The translations under genes were made by a program, and so were the position numbers. This document shows positions 11,637-24,400 of a stretch of 64,000 bases of DNA, one piece after another. Each line of letters opens with the position of its first letter. The stretch's first letter is position 1. The notes under the pieces are model-generated. The model made no database searches, was not told the origin of the DNA, and worked only from the letters and a program-made list of their open reading frames with translations. Source of the DNA: Berberis thunbergii (Eukaryota; Streptophyta; Magnoliopsida; Ranunculales; Berberidaceae). Location: positions 248,001 through 312,000 of the forward strand of contig QNQO01000528.1 in the NCBI GenBank assembly GCA_003290165.1, given 5' to 3'.

Positions 11637-12389
11637 ATGGGTTTGGTTTCAGTGTCTTTCTTGTTGAAGGGTCTTCTAGTATTGCAGCTTTCATTGCTGG
11701 TATCTGGTAGATTGGCCGCCTTTGCCATTGATTCGCTACCACCAACTCATTCTCCATTGCCAAGTCCTCATCCTCTTCCACTTCCTCATCATTTGCCCAT
11801 TAGAAACTTGTGGCGGTATAGGGTGTTGTATGTTTAATCATAGTGAAATTGGCAAGTCATGCAAGTATGCTGGAATTAATACATTGTTTGGTGCTACACC
11901 TCTTACCGGTTTGTAACTTTTGTTACTACTTTTCTAATCGTAGCCTTAAAAATTACAAATACATGAAGGGTCTACTTGAAATGAATTTCTCAACAGGGAT
12001 TGAGCTTTCTAGTACCCTACACTATGGTGTAGCTGATTTCATTGCCCATTATGACAACATCAACAAAAATATATACTATAGTCAGAACCGTAGTTTTTCA
12101 ATGTTGATAAAGAAGTTATAATATTTTTGTTTGATCATAATCAGGTGCTGTGGTGAAGCTAGTATGCAACAACTCGAAGCACAATGCAACGACTGTGGTT
12201 GGGAAAACAGATAAGAATGGATACTTCTTCCTCCAAGCGCCAAAGAAAGTGTCAAGTTATGCTTCACACAAGTGCAAGACATTCCTGGTCTCATCACCAT
12301 CTTCTTGCCGCAAAGCAACAAACTTCAACAAGGGAATCAGTGGTGCCTACTTGAAGCCTGAGAAGATTTCAGTTTCGAAGGCAGTTTAG
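11637..12389 (+). pseudogene. Pollen Ole e 1 / AGP31-like cell-wall protein gene, probably inactivated
   Basis: Exon 1 (11637-11908) encodes a signal peptide (MGLVSVSFLLKG...), a Pro/His-rich segment, then the start of the Ole e 1 domain (SCKYAGINTLFGATPLTG). The intron is 11909-12144 (GT-AG, phase 1). Exon 2 (12145-12389) continues in frame with VVKLVCNNSK, DKNGYFFLQAPKKVSSYASH and KCKTFLVSSPSSCRK, ending at TAG. Family members are secreted, often arabinogalactan/proline-rich wall proteins. Between residue ~60 and SCKYAG the frame is lost: 'ttgtggcggta' lacks one G relative to an expected LVAV codon run, TAG stands where CAG (Gln) is expected, and about 17 extra bases follow. A tiny extra intron is unlikely because the gap is only ~28 nt. 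A TATA box is at 11550 and a SINE begins just after the stop. Confidence 0.75.
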
Positions 12390-12394
12390 TATAT

Positions 12395-12576
12395 ATATAT
12401 TATTTTTTATTTTTTTTTGAAAGCGAGTTGGGTTTTTATAGGATCCCATAACCTATCAACAAGATGCGACCTACAGGTCAACACCATAAGAAAGTAACCA
12501 TGCCGCCGACGAGTCTCGAACCTAGGACATGGGGGATAAACCCACACAACCCTAACCACTAGACCATAACACCATT
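12395..12576 (-). mobile_element. tRNA-derived SINE, full length
   Basis: Read on the minus strand it begins with a tRNA-like head: A box tggtctagtggtta (plus 12553-12566) and B box aggttcgagac (plus 12513-12523). It ends in an A/T-rich tail. A 15-bp duplication (ggcagtttagtatat) lies at 12380-12394 and 12577-12591. The left duplication contains the stop codon of the Ole e 1-like gene, so the SINE forms its present 3' flank. The same family occurs at 38220-38390 (plus) and 51048-51148. Confidence 0.9.
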
Positions 12577-12591
12577 GGCAGTTTAGTATAT

Positions 12592-13047
12592 TAAAACATC
12601 CAGAGGCTAATCTACCTATGGCAACTCCACACAAGGTCACAACAAATCCCTGAATTTTAAAGGCTAAAACAAGACTAAAATTTATAACCAGATCGCCATG
12701 CGGTTTCATATGTCTATGACAACAATCTGATGCATTTGTCACAACTTCGATCCGAACGATAGTAGGAGCCATCGAGAACCTCTCTAAAGTGGAACGAAGT
12801 GACTTCATTGGGGGGGGGGGGGGGGACCTCTCTTAAAAAGAGAACCAATACTCTCTCTAGAGAAGAGTCAAAAGGGTAGGGTAAGCGGCATTCCTTCAAA
12901 GTCCAAATACATTAAAAACATTAAATAATGAGGCACAATTTTAGATTTTCACTTCACAAAAGCCGTCTCAGTTTAGATAAAAGAGAAAATGAGTCCCTCA
13001 TTTCTACCAAGATGATCGGGTATGTTGACAGTTCAATAAGAATGGAA
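12592..13047. other. Intergenic DNA with a 16-base G run
   Basis: Minus-strand open frames across 12407-12899 match no known protein. The G tract at 12810-12825 is the most notable local feature. Confidence 0.3.
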
Positions 13048-13052
13048 GTAAT

Positions 13053-13236
13053 TGTTGGAGTTAGTTAGGCAAAGTCTGTTGTAAATATTGGTTTTGACAT
13101 GTATTTAAAGGCTTGTACTGTACATCAGAGAATTCATTCAATACACATAAATTTCTCAATCATGTTTTCTCTTCTCATCTTCTCATCTTCTCTCTTTTCA
13201 TTGTTTCATCTTCAATTTTCTGTTTGTAACTTTTCA
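13053..13236 (+). repeat. 5' LTR of the copia element
   Basis: 184 bp, TG...CA ends, pyrimidine-rich second half (tctcttctcatcttc repeats), followed at once by the tRNA primer site. Confidence 0.95.
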
Positions 13237-13439
13237 TGGTATCAGAGCAGTCTCAAGAGCTCTCTTCAAATCAGATGAGAATACTGCAGAAATTTTAGGT
13301 TCTTTTGATAATCGATCAGCAACTATAGCTGCTTGTTGTCGCCCAATGTCATTAAGTTCAACATCCAAGTGCTCGCAACCGAGCCAGATCCTCCATTGCC
13401 ATTGCTGGAATCAGCCATTTTGAAATGTTGATTGGAGTG

Positions 13440-16400
13440 ATGTAGGACAAGTGAGGGAAGGTTTCCCACTGGATTCTTGAATCTCCAAGCGAGATTGTGT
13501 GTTGTTGGAGTGAAGGAGTTGACATACAAAAAGCCTGCAGAAACTTCAGAAGATTTCTCTAAATGGCGAAGATGCAATGACATGGTAATTTCTTGGATCC
13601 TTAACGTTCTTGAGAAAGATATTGCTGAAAGTGTGATATATGTGGATTCAGCCCAATATGTGTGGAAGGAATTGAATGATAGATATGGTCAAGCAAATGG
13701 ACCTAAGCTGTTTCAATTGTAAAAAGAAATGTGCTCGATCTCTCAAGGCTCAAGTGATATTGTTGGTTATTTCACATCTTTCAAAAGACATTGGGACGAG
13801 TTGAATTCTGTCATCTCCTTGCCAATGTGCACATGTAATGCCTCTGCAGCTCTAGCTAAATATGAGCAAGATCAGAAATTGATGCAGTTCTTGATGGGTT
13901 TGAATGAGGAATACAAGACCATCAGAGGGAACCTCTTAATGCTTGAGCCTTTACCAATAATTGCTCAGGCATATTCTATCTTACTGCAGGAGGAGAAACA
14001 AAGAGAAGTCTCTGCTACAAGTAAATTTCTAGTTGATTCTGCTTCTTTTAATGCAAATAGTTACAAAGGGGGTCAGCAACAACATAAACCTCAATACAAT
14101 TTCAAGATGGAAAGGAATGATTCAAAGAGAACTAATCTGTCTTGCAAGTATTGTAAGAAACCAGAACATACTTATGAGCAATGTTACAAGTTGCTGAACA
14201 AAGAGAAGTCTAAAAGGATTGTTGCTAATGTTGAAATTGCAACATCTGCTGGTGGACAGAACAAGCTGCAGAACTCAGTTCGTGTATTGCTTGGATTCAC
14301 ACAGGACCAATGTAACCAGTTAATGGTTTTGTTGAGCAACAAGCAAAATGATAAGATTGACACTGAAACTGTTGGTGTGGCTTCGGCGAATTTTGCAGGT
14401 AACCTTACTAGTACTTCCATAAATTCTGAAGGTTTAGCTACTTGTTTCAGTTGCACTTCACCTTCTTTTTTCAAAACCTGGATCATTGACAGTGGTGCCT
14501 CGGACCACATGTGACATGACTTGAGTCTTTTCTTGCAAACCTCCACCCTTGATTCACCATATGTGATTACTTTACCTAATGGCATGAAATTTAAAGTGTC
14601 TTTAATTGGATCTGTTAGAGTCCTCCCACAGATCATTCTTGAAAATGTGTTATATGTCCCTCATTTTCACTATAATCTGTTGTCCATTCATAAACTGATT
14701 GCTCAGTTCAACTGTCAAGTCACTTTCACCATCCATTCTTGCTTTGTGCAGGGCCCTTCAATGAAGAGGCATGTGGTTCTTGGTTAAGCAAGAGCAGGAC
14801 TTTACTTGTTACATGCTGCTCTTACTGTGCCTGATATTTCCAGTTCTAATTTCCTTTCTGTTTCCTCTGTAGCCTCAGAAATTTTACATGATGATTCTAT
14901 ATCTTGTAATGTCAATTCATGTCATCCTATAGTACTTTGGCATAATAGACTTGGTCATTTGCCATTTAATAAAATCAAAGCTTTACCTGTATTTCCTAAT
15001 GATGTTGATAAGAATATGACATTTTCTGCTCATTGTGATGTGTGTCCAAAAGCTAGGCAACATAGACTTCCTTTCCCCACAGCCATATACATACCTCAGC
15101 TATTTTTTACCTTGTTCACCTTGACATATGGGGGCCCTATCATGTGAGGACTTACAATGGTTTTGCTTACTTTCTTACCATAGCAGATGACTATAGCAGA
15201 TGTACATGGACACATCTTTTGAGTAGCAAAAGTAATGCCCTGGATCTTATAAAATCTTTTCTCAACATGGTTGAAACCCAATTTCAAAAGAAGGTCAAAG
15301 TTTTTCGTTCAGACAATGCTCTTGAACTAGGACTGAACAAAGAGGCTACTGCCCTATTTCTTTCAAAGGGAATCATTCATCAAACTAGTTGCACTGACAC
15401 ACCCCAACAAAATGGAATTATTGAACGTAAACACAAACATCTTTTGGAGACCTCCCGAGCCATTTTATTTCAATCCGACCTTCCAATCAAATATTGGGGT
15501 GAATGTGTGCTCACAGCTACCTACCTCATCAATAAGTTTCCTTCCAAAGTTTTACAAGGTTCTACTCCACATGAAGTCCTGTTTGGTATGCCACCTTCCT
15601 ATGACAATTTGAGGAGTTTTGGTTGTTTGTGTTATGTATCCACTCTTAAGAAGGGAAGAACAAATAGTTATTTCTAGAGATAACCTTCTTTGAACACATC
15701 TTTCCCTATAAACAATCTACCAATCCCATTTCTTATGCTCCCTTATTTCCCTCTCCTTCATATCCTGCTGATGTTGACACTTCACCTGCTGCAAACCCCA
15801 CTCCTAGCCATTCTGTTGGTGTTGACATTTCACCTACTACAGATTTCACTTATTTACCTAATGCAGACATCATTTCTGCTCAATCAACACAGCACAGTCC
15901 ACTATATTTACCTCAGTCCTCAACCAATTCAGTTAGCCCATAAAAGATCTTCCTGGGTTCACAATCCTCCTTCTTATTTGAAGGATTATGTTTATCATAA
16001 TGCTTGCAGCTTCCTGCTGCTGAGTCATTCTGTTTTCATACAATCACTTCAAATGATAGTTCATTACACTCATTTTGTTTCTCTTCTCTTTCTCCACAAA
16101 ATCAAAAAATTTTAAGTGCAATTGAACATGTTTCTGAACCTTGCACATATTAGGAGGCTGCTAGTCTGCCTGTTTGGCAAGAGGCCATGAGCAAAGAGTT
16201 TGATGCTCTGCATGCTAATCACACCTGGGAACTCACTGCTTTGCCTAATGGTAATTAAGAAGCCAATTCATTCCAAGTGGGTATATAAGGTGAAACACAG
16301 AGCTGATGGTACTATTGAAAGATGTAAGGCTCGTTTGGTGATAATGGGGAACACTCAAAAAGAAGGGATTGATTATCATGAAACCTTCTCCCCAGTTGTG

Positions 16401-17680
16401 AAGCTTACAACAATAAGAGCCTTGTTAGTAGTTGCAGTCAAGAAACAATGGCCATTGCATCAATTAGATGTTAATAATGCCTTCTTACATGGGGATTTAG
16501 ATGAAGATATTTACATGACCCCTCCTAAAGGGCTGGTTCTTACTCAACCAAGACTAGTTTGCAAACTCAAGAAGTCTCTATATGGCCTCAAACAAGCCTC
16601 TAGACAGTGGTATGCGAAGTTAGCTGATACTTTGAGATTGGAGGGGTACCAAAGTTCTAAAAATGACTACTTTTTGTTTGTAAAGAGAATGGGAACTTCT
16701 ATTGTGTTCGTGGCTGTTTATGTAGATGACATTATAGTCACAGGGAATGAAGTCACTGAGATTATACACTTGAAACAAGTGTTGGACAAATCATTCAAGA
16801 TCAAAGACCTTGGGGAGTTACATTACTTCCTTGGTCTGGAGATTCTTAGAGAACACAATGGGATTATTCTCACTCAGCAGAAATTTGCCAAGGACTTACT
16901 TTATGATTTCAATTGTTCCAAGATGTCTTCCACCTCTACTCCCCTACCTGGACAAGTCCGACTCAAACTTGGTGAGGGTGATCCCATAGCTGATCCCAGT
17001 ATATACAGAAGAATGGTTGGCAAATTAAACTATTTGACACACACTAGACTTGATTTGGCTTTTGTTGTCCAGCACCTAAGCCAATTTATGCAGGATCCTC
17101 GCATTCCACGTTATGAGGCAGCTATGCATACTTTCGATATATCAAAACCAATCCCAACCAGGGTCTTTTCTTCAATACCAGTGCTTCATATACTTTGCAG
17201 GCATTTTGCGATTCATATTGGGCTGCTTGCCCTAGCTCCAGGAGATCCATCAGTGGTTGTTTCATTACTTTAGGAGGTTCTCCAATCTCTTGAAAATCTA
17301 AGAAACAAGTTACCGTTGCGCTCTCTTCAGCTGAAGTAGAGTATAGATCAATGAGGCGAGTGACTGCTAAGCTCGCTTGGTTGACAAGGTTATTAGCTGA
17401 ATTATCTGTGGAATCCATTACTCATGTTCCCTTGAAGTCTGACAAAGTTTATCAACTTTCTATATTGCTCGCAACCCAATGTTTCATGAGCGCATGAAAC
17501 ACATCGAATTAGATTGTCATTTTGTGCGGGAGAAACTGCAAGATGGTTTGATCAGTCTTTCATATCAACCAATAAAAGAGCAGCTCGCAGATATGTTCAC
17601 AAAGAATTTAAACCCCAAGCAACATCATTACTTACTTGGCAAGTTGGGAGTGTCCAATTCTCTCCACCCTCCAACTTGAG
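13440..17680 (+). pseudogene. Copia gag-pol polyprotein, multiple lesions
   Basis: Gag runs from about 13500 ([13 protein letters not shown]...) to a CCHC knuckle CKYCKKPEHTYEQC (~14140-14180). Protease has IIDSGASDHM (~14485-14513). Integrase has DIWGP, SDNALE and the PQQNGIIERKHKHLLE block (~15100-15450). Reverse transcriptase has the catalytic YVDD at 16718-16729, followed by RNase H-like sequence to ~17680. Lesions: stops after FQL (13720), after SGASDHM (TGA at 14512, where the family has a sense codon) and in the GARAGLY segment (~14786), plus frameshifts near 15080-15140, 15680, 16250 and 17120. It cannot make a full polyprotein. Confidence 0.9.
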
Positions 17681-17686
17681 GGGGGA

Positions 17687-17862
17687 TGTTGGAGTTAGTT
17701 AGGCAAAGTCTGTTGTAAATATTGGTTTTGACATGTATTTAAAGGTTTGTACTGTACATCAGAGAATTCATTCAATACACATAAATTTCTCAATCATGTT
17801 TTCTCCTCTCATCTTCTCTTTTTTCATTGTTTCATCTTCAATTCTCTGTTTGTAACTTTTCA
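17687..17862 (+). repeat. 3' LTR of the copia element
   Basis: 176 bp; it lacks an 8-bp tctcatct-type unit present in the 5' LTR and otherwise differs at only about four positions. Confidence 0.95.
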
Positions 17863-17867
17863 GTAAT

Positions 17868-18424
17868 TAAAACTAGATTTGGTGAGAAATTTGTCAATCC
17901 CTTAAACTGAGTTGATCCAATGCAGAGGTTAAGAAAGGTAGAACCTCAATATGAATGTGACATTTCATATTTTAGGGGGTATCAGTGGTATGTCTGAGCC
18001 ATAATGGAATCCATATCTCAAGGAAATCAAAAGGTGCAAATGATATCATTCATATTTTAATATATAAAACATTGATTTAGAAAATTTAAAATTTAATAAC
18101 TAATGGAATTTATTAAAAATATTGATGTAAAAAATATCAATTTTCAAATTGAACCTTCATTTTATAATTAATTTAAAATATAAAACTGGAAGATATTCTT
18201 GCTCAGAATATAAGACTATACTAGAATTAATTTACTTATAATAGTAAAAAAAAACTCATAGTAAAAAAACAACTCACTAAATATACGCACACTAAGTCAT
18301 GATGCAAAGGACCTTTGCAAGACATGGATCCATTATGATCTTATCGAGTTGGGCTAAAGACAGTTGACACCCGAGAAGCTATCATTTATCGAGTTTGGGT
18401 CGGATCACACAGGTTCAACTCTGC
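17868..18424. other. Upstream region of the S4-domain gene
   Basis: AT-rich. No gene or repeat family was identified. The proximal ~150 bp are likely promoter. Confidence 0.4.
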
Positions 18425-18434
18425 TCTATATAAT
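18425..18434 (+). promoter_or_regulatory. TATA box of the S4-domain gene
   Basis: 'tctatataat' lies 44-53 bp upstream of the ATG, implying a very short 5' leader of roughly 20 bp. Confidence 0.6.
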
Positions 18435-18477
18435 TTCAATCGAGTCCACAATTTGAAGCTAAACCTTGCACCCTTCA

Positions 18478-21400
18478 ATGGCGACTGCTGCAATCAGCTT
18501 TGCAGCTCCGACGTTTCTAAGAAAAACCCTTCGAGCACTTACAGTCCCTCAAGTTGCTAGCTTCAACAGCCACCCAATCTTTCACTCTCACTCTCTTCCT
18601 CTAACAATCTCTCCAAGTTTCTATTCAGGTATTCATTTATGTGTTCTTTTCCAGTTTATGCTTTTATAGATTGTCAAAACCTGCCAAGGGAACTTTAAAA
18701 AAAAAAATTCATATTTTTATGGTCAATTGTCAGTAGCTTGCATGAATTTTGAATACCCATTGAGCTAAAGTTTCCAAATCAGTTGGGATTTGTGTGAGAT
18801 GTGAAGATAAATCCATAAAGGAGAATGGGTATGTTTCAACTTGATGCAGAAGTTGAACTCCCTGATATGTAATGTGTTACTAATTCTTTCGCTAACGATT
18901 GAATTTAGACTCAACTAAATAGAATAGGTTCTGGGTTTTCCCAACTTGATGTATGGAGAAGTGGATCCTTAGTTTATGAACACTATTTCAGTAGGGTTGA
19001 TTGGCACAGTACTGTAGTTCCATTATCTATAACTTTTGTGGCAAATGCCTCATGTTCATTGTTCAGACGTTCGCAATCTGTAATATGAAGGAATCTGCAT
19101 TAGTTTCAACCTAACAATGACGTTTGAGATTTATCAAGCATTAGTTCCAGAATCTGTGTGTGAAGCATCATTTAAGTCATTTAAGTATTTGTTGAAACAA
19201 ATAATGATTGTACCTTTCTTCGTACGTGAGCGTGTCGCGTGTGTTAGGCTTAGGGGGCTATGGTTTTGTATTATGCTTATAGTTATGCGTAAAATCATTA
19301 ATTGAGAGGGAGATTGTCTGTGATTATGGCGTGTGTAATAGAATGTTATTATATAGTCCTTAACCTTGTTACACAATGAAGGTAGCTGCTAAATAATACT
19401 TTACTACCCTGCTATCATTGTTGTCTAGACTGTTAAGTTAAACTACATTGATCACTGGGAAATGAAATCCGTTCAATCTGATAGATGAATGTAGCTCTCT
19501 ATGACCTATGTGTGTGATTGCGTAGTGTACATTGGAGGAATGGAGCCTTTCGAACTTTGTATCATAATAATTGATCACTTTGTTGACAATTTGACTGTTC
19601 TAAGACTCTCTTTTGGGTTAGGAAGACATCTAACCATACTAGTTAAGTTGTTTCTCCAGAGATGCTTGCGAGAGCAATGCCCTTTAATCTGATAGATGAA
19701 TGTTAATTACTATTTCGTGACCTCTCATTTTTATATGATATTGATAAGAGATATGACACAACTGCAGGAATATGTCATGTGGTGCATGCTTTCAGAGGAG
19801 ATGCTAATGATGTTTTACTCAAAGGAGTGGCTGATAAAAATACTGTTGAGGCTGTGAAACACATACTTGAAATGGTATTTGCAATACTTCTCAAGTATTT
19901 TCATATTATTTTTCAAGTTTTACACTTTTAGGTACTGTAGAAACGGAGTTTAATGTCTTTAAGTAATAATTAGATTGACCTGAGCTCTTGCTTTACCTTT
20001 ATAAGAAAATATGTAGGTTCTATGATTGCGAAGAACTCTCTTTAGGACTGCAAGTTGGGCCGTTGCAGGTTTGCTAGGTCTCAACAGTAATGGACCAGAC
20101 TGGTCAGGCCAAGAAATGAGGAACTGTACTAGAACTTTAGGCTCCTGGTTCAGAACCTGTGAGTTTTTGCATTTCAGGCTGTGGGCTCAGACTGGATAGT
20201 TTTTTTAGATGGTTTTCTTTATTGTAGTATGTGTGTCAATGTCCAACACGGATAGCTGAGGTGTTGGATATCTCGACTAAAACACACTCACGAAAATGGG
20301 GATACGGCCTGTTCATGACAATGTTATTTGTTTATTTAGCTATTCATTTTATAAATCATGCTTTTACTTGTGGATCAATATTACGACATATGTACTACTT
20401 TCCATGATACACTCATAAGTCATAACATTTTTAAAGAAGTGGAACCTTTAAAAATATGTGAAAAGGTTGACAATCTAAATATGAAGTGCCCAAGTGTCTA
20501 ATAGGTTTCCAAGATTTATTTATTTGTTTTCGACAATGAGGCGTTCTTCTTACATAGTGTAATAAAGCAATTGTAAGGATTCTCTATTAAAAAAGTAAAT
20601 ATTGTAAGGATTTATGATGTGTTATTCTGCAATACATGACGCTGTATTTCTAAAAATAAATAAATAAACGCGTTGATGTGGGATACTCACGGATACTCCA
20701 TCGGACTCCATACTTAGACCATCAACTTTTACAAGCATATTATGACAAGTTAGTGGTACATCAGTAGCAATATTGATCTAGAAATGAATTGAAGTACTAA
20801 TAGTTCAAAACTTATTATTGAAAAGTATATAATATTAAAATATACAAATTTATCGCCCAGTATATCTTGTATTGTGTTTTTCTAGCCAACGAATTCGACA
20901 TTTCATATCCGTGTCGAATGTCCATACCCATATCCATGTTGTTGTTACATAGCCAAGTACAAACAAGGAACTTGTTCTTTTTCTTTGGTTCATGTAAAAC
21001 TTCATTTTTAGTTTGATAGGGCCAAAAAAAAAATGGTTAAACTAGTTAGAATGTAGTTAGTCCATTGGCCATATCAACAAGTATGTCAGGCTGCATTGGA
21101 AAATGAGGAACTTAGGGCCAGACCAAGAAAGTGATTGTTTACATGAGCTTGGGTTGAGAGACAACATGTGGATCTAGTTTAACCCTTTTCCTCAAATTGT
21201 AAAAATCCTATGTGACAACGTGTCAACACATATTGTGTCAGATACTTGTGACGGCACTCACAAATACTCCTATCGGATGCTTAGATCATCAATTTTTTCA
21301 CATATCTTAAATTTTTATTTTATTTTATTATATATCAATCTTACAAGCATATTATGGCAAATTAGTAATACATGAGTAGCAATATTGACTAACAAGTTTA

Positions 21401-24400
21401 TAATATGATTAATAATCCATAACTTATTGTTGAAAAATAAATAATACTAAATTGTACAAACGTGCCCCTAGTGTATCTTGAAGTGTCCGACACTTTGTAT
21501 TCGTGCTGGATACTGATAGTTATATAGTAAAAATCAGTCTTGATATCTTGTCACTGAGGTTGTATCTGCTCAGAGATGACAGATGCTGGGTGCTAGGACT
21601 CCGCTAACTGCAACTCCTGCATTGGTTAAGAGAATACGAGCTATAACTTTTGACAAGATGCCTAGAATGCTGCTACTCTTGAGAAATGTAAGACTTTGTA
21701 TCGCATATGGGAGTTGTAACACTGAGAAGTTGTGCCCTTAAAGGCTTAAAGCATAAAGCTTTATCAACCCTGTTGGGAGTTGCTTCTGACCACAAACAAA
21801 GATTCAAAGATGGTTCCAAACGTCTATAATGAATTACATGGCACGAGCATGACACATTTGGAAATTTTCTCCCCCTTAGACAACTCTAGGATACTGATGA
21901 ACTTGACACATGTTGCACAGATCATGGTGTTTCCTTTCGAATGGACCATTTTCAACAGTGTGTAAGTTTTGACAATTAGCTGGATCCCTCTTTCGTATCA
22001 AAATTTTATATACATCAAGTTTGTCAGCTGGGAAAATTCATCACTCGGTTGAGTAAGCCATTTTCTTGTAGGAGGGTGGCAAGTAAACATAGGTTGGCAG
22101 TTGATTCCACCTCACTCTTTTTTGCATGAGCAATCAAGTAAAATTGGATTGATTTCTGGCAACATTGATTTTCTCAATTCTCAATGAACAATTGTACTCT
22201 AAGTTGTTGGTAAATACACTTTACATGTTGTCTTAACTTCAAAGTATTATATTTTTGGTACATTCTCTATGTTAAAGTTTTGCTTAAACATTAAATATTA
22301 TGATTGGCAAATGTTTCAAGATTTTCAAAGATTTCATATCAAATGTTTTTACATATGCATAATTCTTGTGATGCAGCATTTTATGGTTGTCTAAGGAAAA
22401 TATATTCAATGACATGGCTCCTGACTACTACTTGTTTCCATTAAGCTTGCCCAAATGAACATATTTTCATGTTGTGTTTGGCATCAATGTATTAACAGTT
22501 GATCATCTGTTATGTATCAGTTTCTAGTGAATAATATTTTTTGTTCTCTTTCTTTCTATACCGATTCTTAATGTAAGACCTACGTTTGTACCAGACAAGA
22601 CGGGTATCATCAAGAAGAGAGATTCTTCACTCAGATTTTCTTACCCCACCAGTATTAAAGGAGTCAATGCTTGCATTAGAGAAACTGGCTGATGTTAAAG
22701 CAGTTGCTCAGGGTGGTTATCCTCAGGTTACACCAACAATGTTGCTCCATTTTGTTTCAAGTTTAAATATCTTGTCATGCATTTTTTCTGATTTGATTGA
22801 TAGTTTGATCGCTTAGGCCGAAAGATGCCGGCTTTCAATTGGACATGCTGAATTGGTGACAGTTATTCCAGACGCAGTTGCTGCGTTAAGGTCTATTTTG
22901 CTACTTTTCCATCCATATTGCAGCATCAAATATATCAATTAGCAGATGCTCTATTTTTATGCCAGCTAAATGGTCAATCCTCCAGTATTGCAGGAAACTT
23001 TGGGTTTCAACCTTGTTCTCATGGTGATTTTCTTGGCGCAATTCTTGGTACAGGAATTGCTAGGGAAAAGCTTGGGGATATCCTCTTACAGGTCTCAGTT
23101 TATATATTTGTTGATCAATCTTCCCTTTACCTAGATGATACCATTTAAACTGTGCAATTCTTCAGATGATCATCAAACCTGGTCACTTTTATGGTCAAGC
23201 TTGGTGATGACTCCATTTTTGTGTAACCCACTCAAAATAATACCCAAACAATTTATTTTTTTTCACAGTGCTCATTCTATCTTGATTTTGGTTAAAGTTT
23301 ACATGATTAAATCCAACGTATAAGTGTAGAGTTCCTCATAGCAATTTATTTATGACAGGGTGTGCTAGATCTGATCATCCCATTCTTTGAAGTATATGTA
23401 ATAGAATCAAACTTGTAAATAAATAGAATTGAAAACAATGCGATAATTGAAAGCAAATAAATTGACAATAAAACTGATAAATGAAGTAAAACTTTTATTC
23501 AATCAAAACATACTAACAATGAACAACCTATGCTCCTATTTATAACTTACCTAACTTCTCTAACGAGAATCAAACCCTAAACCTAATAGGAAACCAATGT
23601 TCTCATTAGACTTTTACTAAAGAGGTCATTAGACTTTTACTAAAGAGGTCATAATATGATATAATTAATAATATTATTACTAAAAGAAACCCAATTACAT
23701 CAATCTCCCCAAGTTGAAGAAGCTCGTCCTCGAGCAGAAAACGACCCCTAACCGTGCTTATATAGTTGCTAGCATGCCAAAGAATTAGATGAACTCCAAT
23801 ATGAATTTTGATCCCGAAGTAGAGGCAATGTGCAACTTGAATAGTGTGTGCAAACTTTTCGTCAAAATTCACAAAAGTCCCAAAGTGGATCCAAAAATTT
23901 GTTCTGCAGTGTCAAGGGTGTTGTATGGTGGAGGGTAAACAACATGATCATAAAATGTATGTGAACCATCGACCTATGGTGGTACAAATGAATTGGGGGT
24001 GTAAATATCCAGAAGGGACCAGGAACTGAAGTAAAATATAAGAACCAAGGATTGAAGTGAAAAAGGGGATTAGGGACCCATATGAAAATTTTATCCTCTT
24101 CTTCCCCAAATTTTCTTAACCGAAGCAAGGGGAGCACGAATAAAGATTTAGGAAGGGGGGTGGGGGTGCGATCGGCTGAGGATTGATGAAGGGGGTTGTC
24201 GATTGGGTCGAGTTGATTGAAGTGGACGGAGTCAATCATTGGAGTAGTGGAGGCTGATAGTGACAAAAGAGAAAGTTCAAGGGACTGGATCAACTAGTAG
24301 ACGCCAATCGAAGGGGATAGGAGGTGGGGGTGGCTCCTATGGAGGACGATATAAGGAAAGCGGTGTCACGGTGGCGGAAGGTTGGGGAAGTTGAGTGATG

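Larger units (their letters stand above)
13053..17862 (+). mobile_element. Ty1/copia LTR retrotransposon, 4.81 kb, defective
   Basis: The LTRs are 13053-13236 (184 bp) and 17687-17862 (176 bp), both tgttgg...ttttca. A 5-bp duplication gtaat lies at 13048-13052 and 17863-17867. The primer binding site tggtatcagagc (13237-13248, initiator Met-tRNA type) touches the 5' LTR, and a polypurine tract (ttgagggggga) precedes the 3' LTR. Domain order gag-protease-integrase-RT-RNase H is diagnostic of Ty1/copia. The LTRs differ by about four substitutions and one 8-bp indel, indicating a fairly recent insertion. Confidence 0.95.

Noticed and set aside
12500..12570. Possible tRNA gene
   Set aside because: A and B boxes are present but belong to a SINE with its own target-site duplication and tail; no cloverleaf acceptor stem. 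The same holds near 25290, 38230 and 51090.
12407..12899. Minus-strand ORFs
   Set aside because: They cover the SINE and a G-run region; compositional, no family match.
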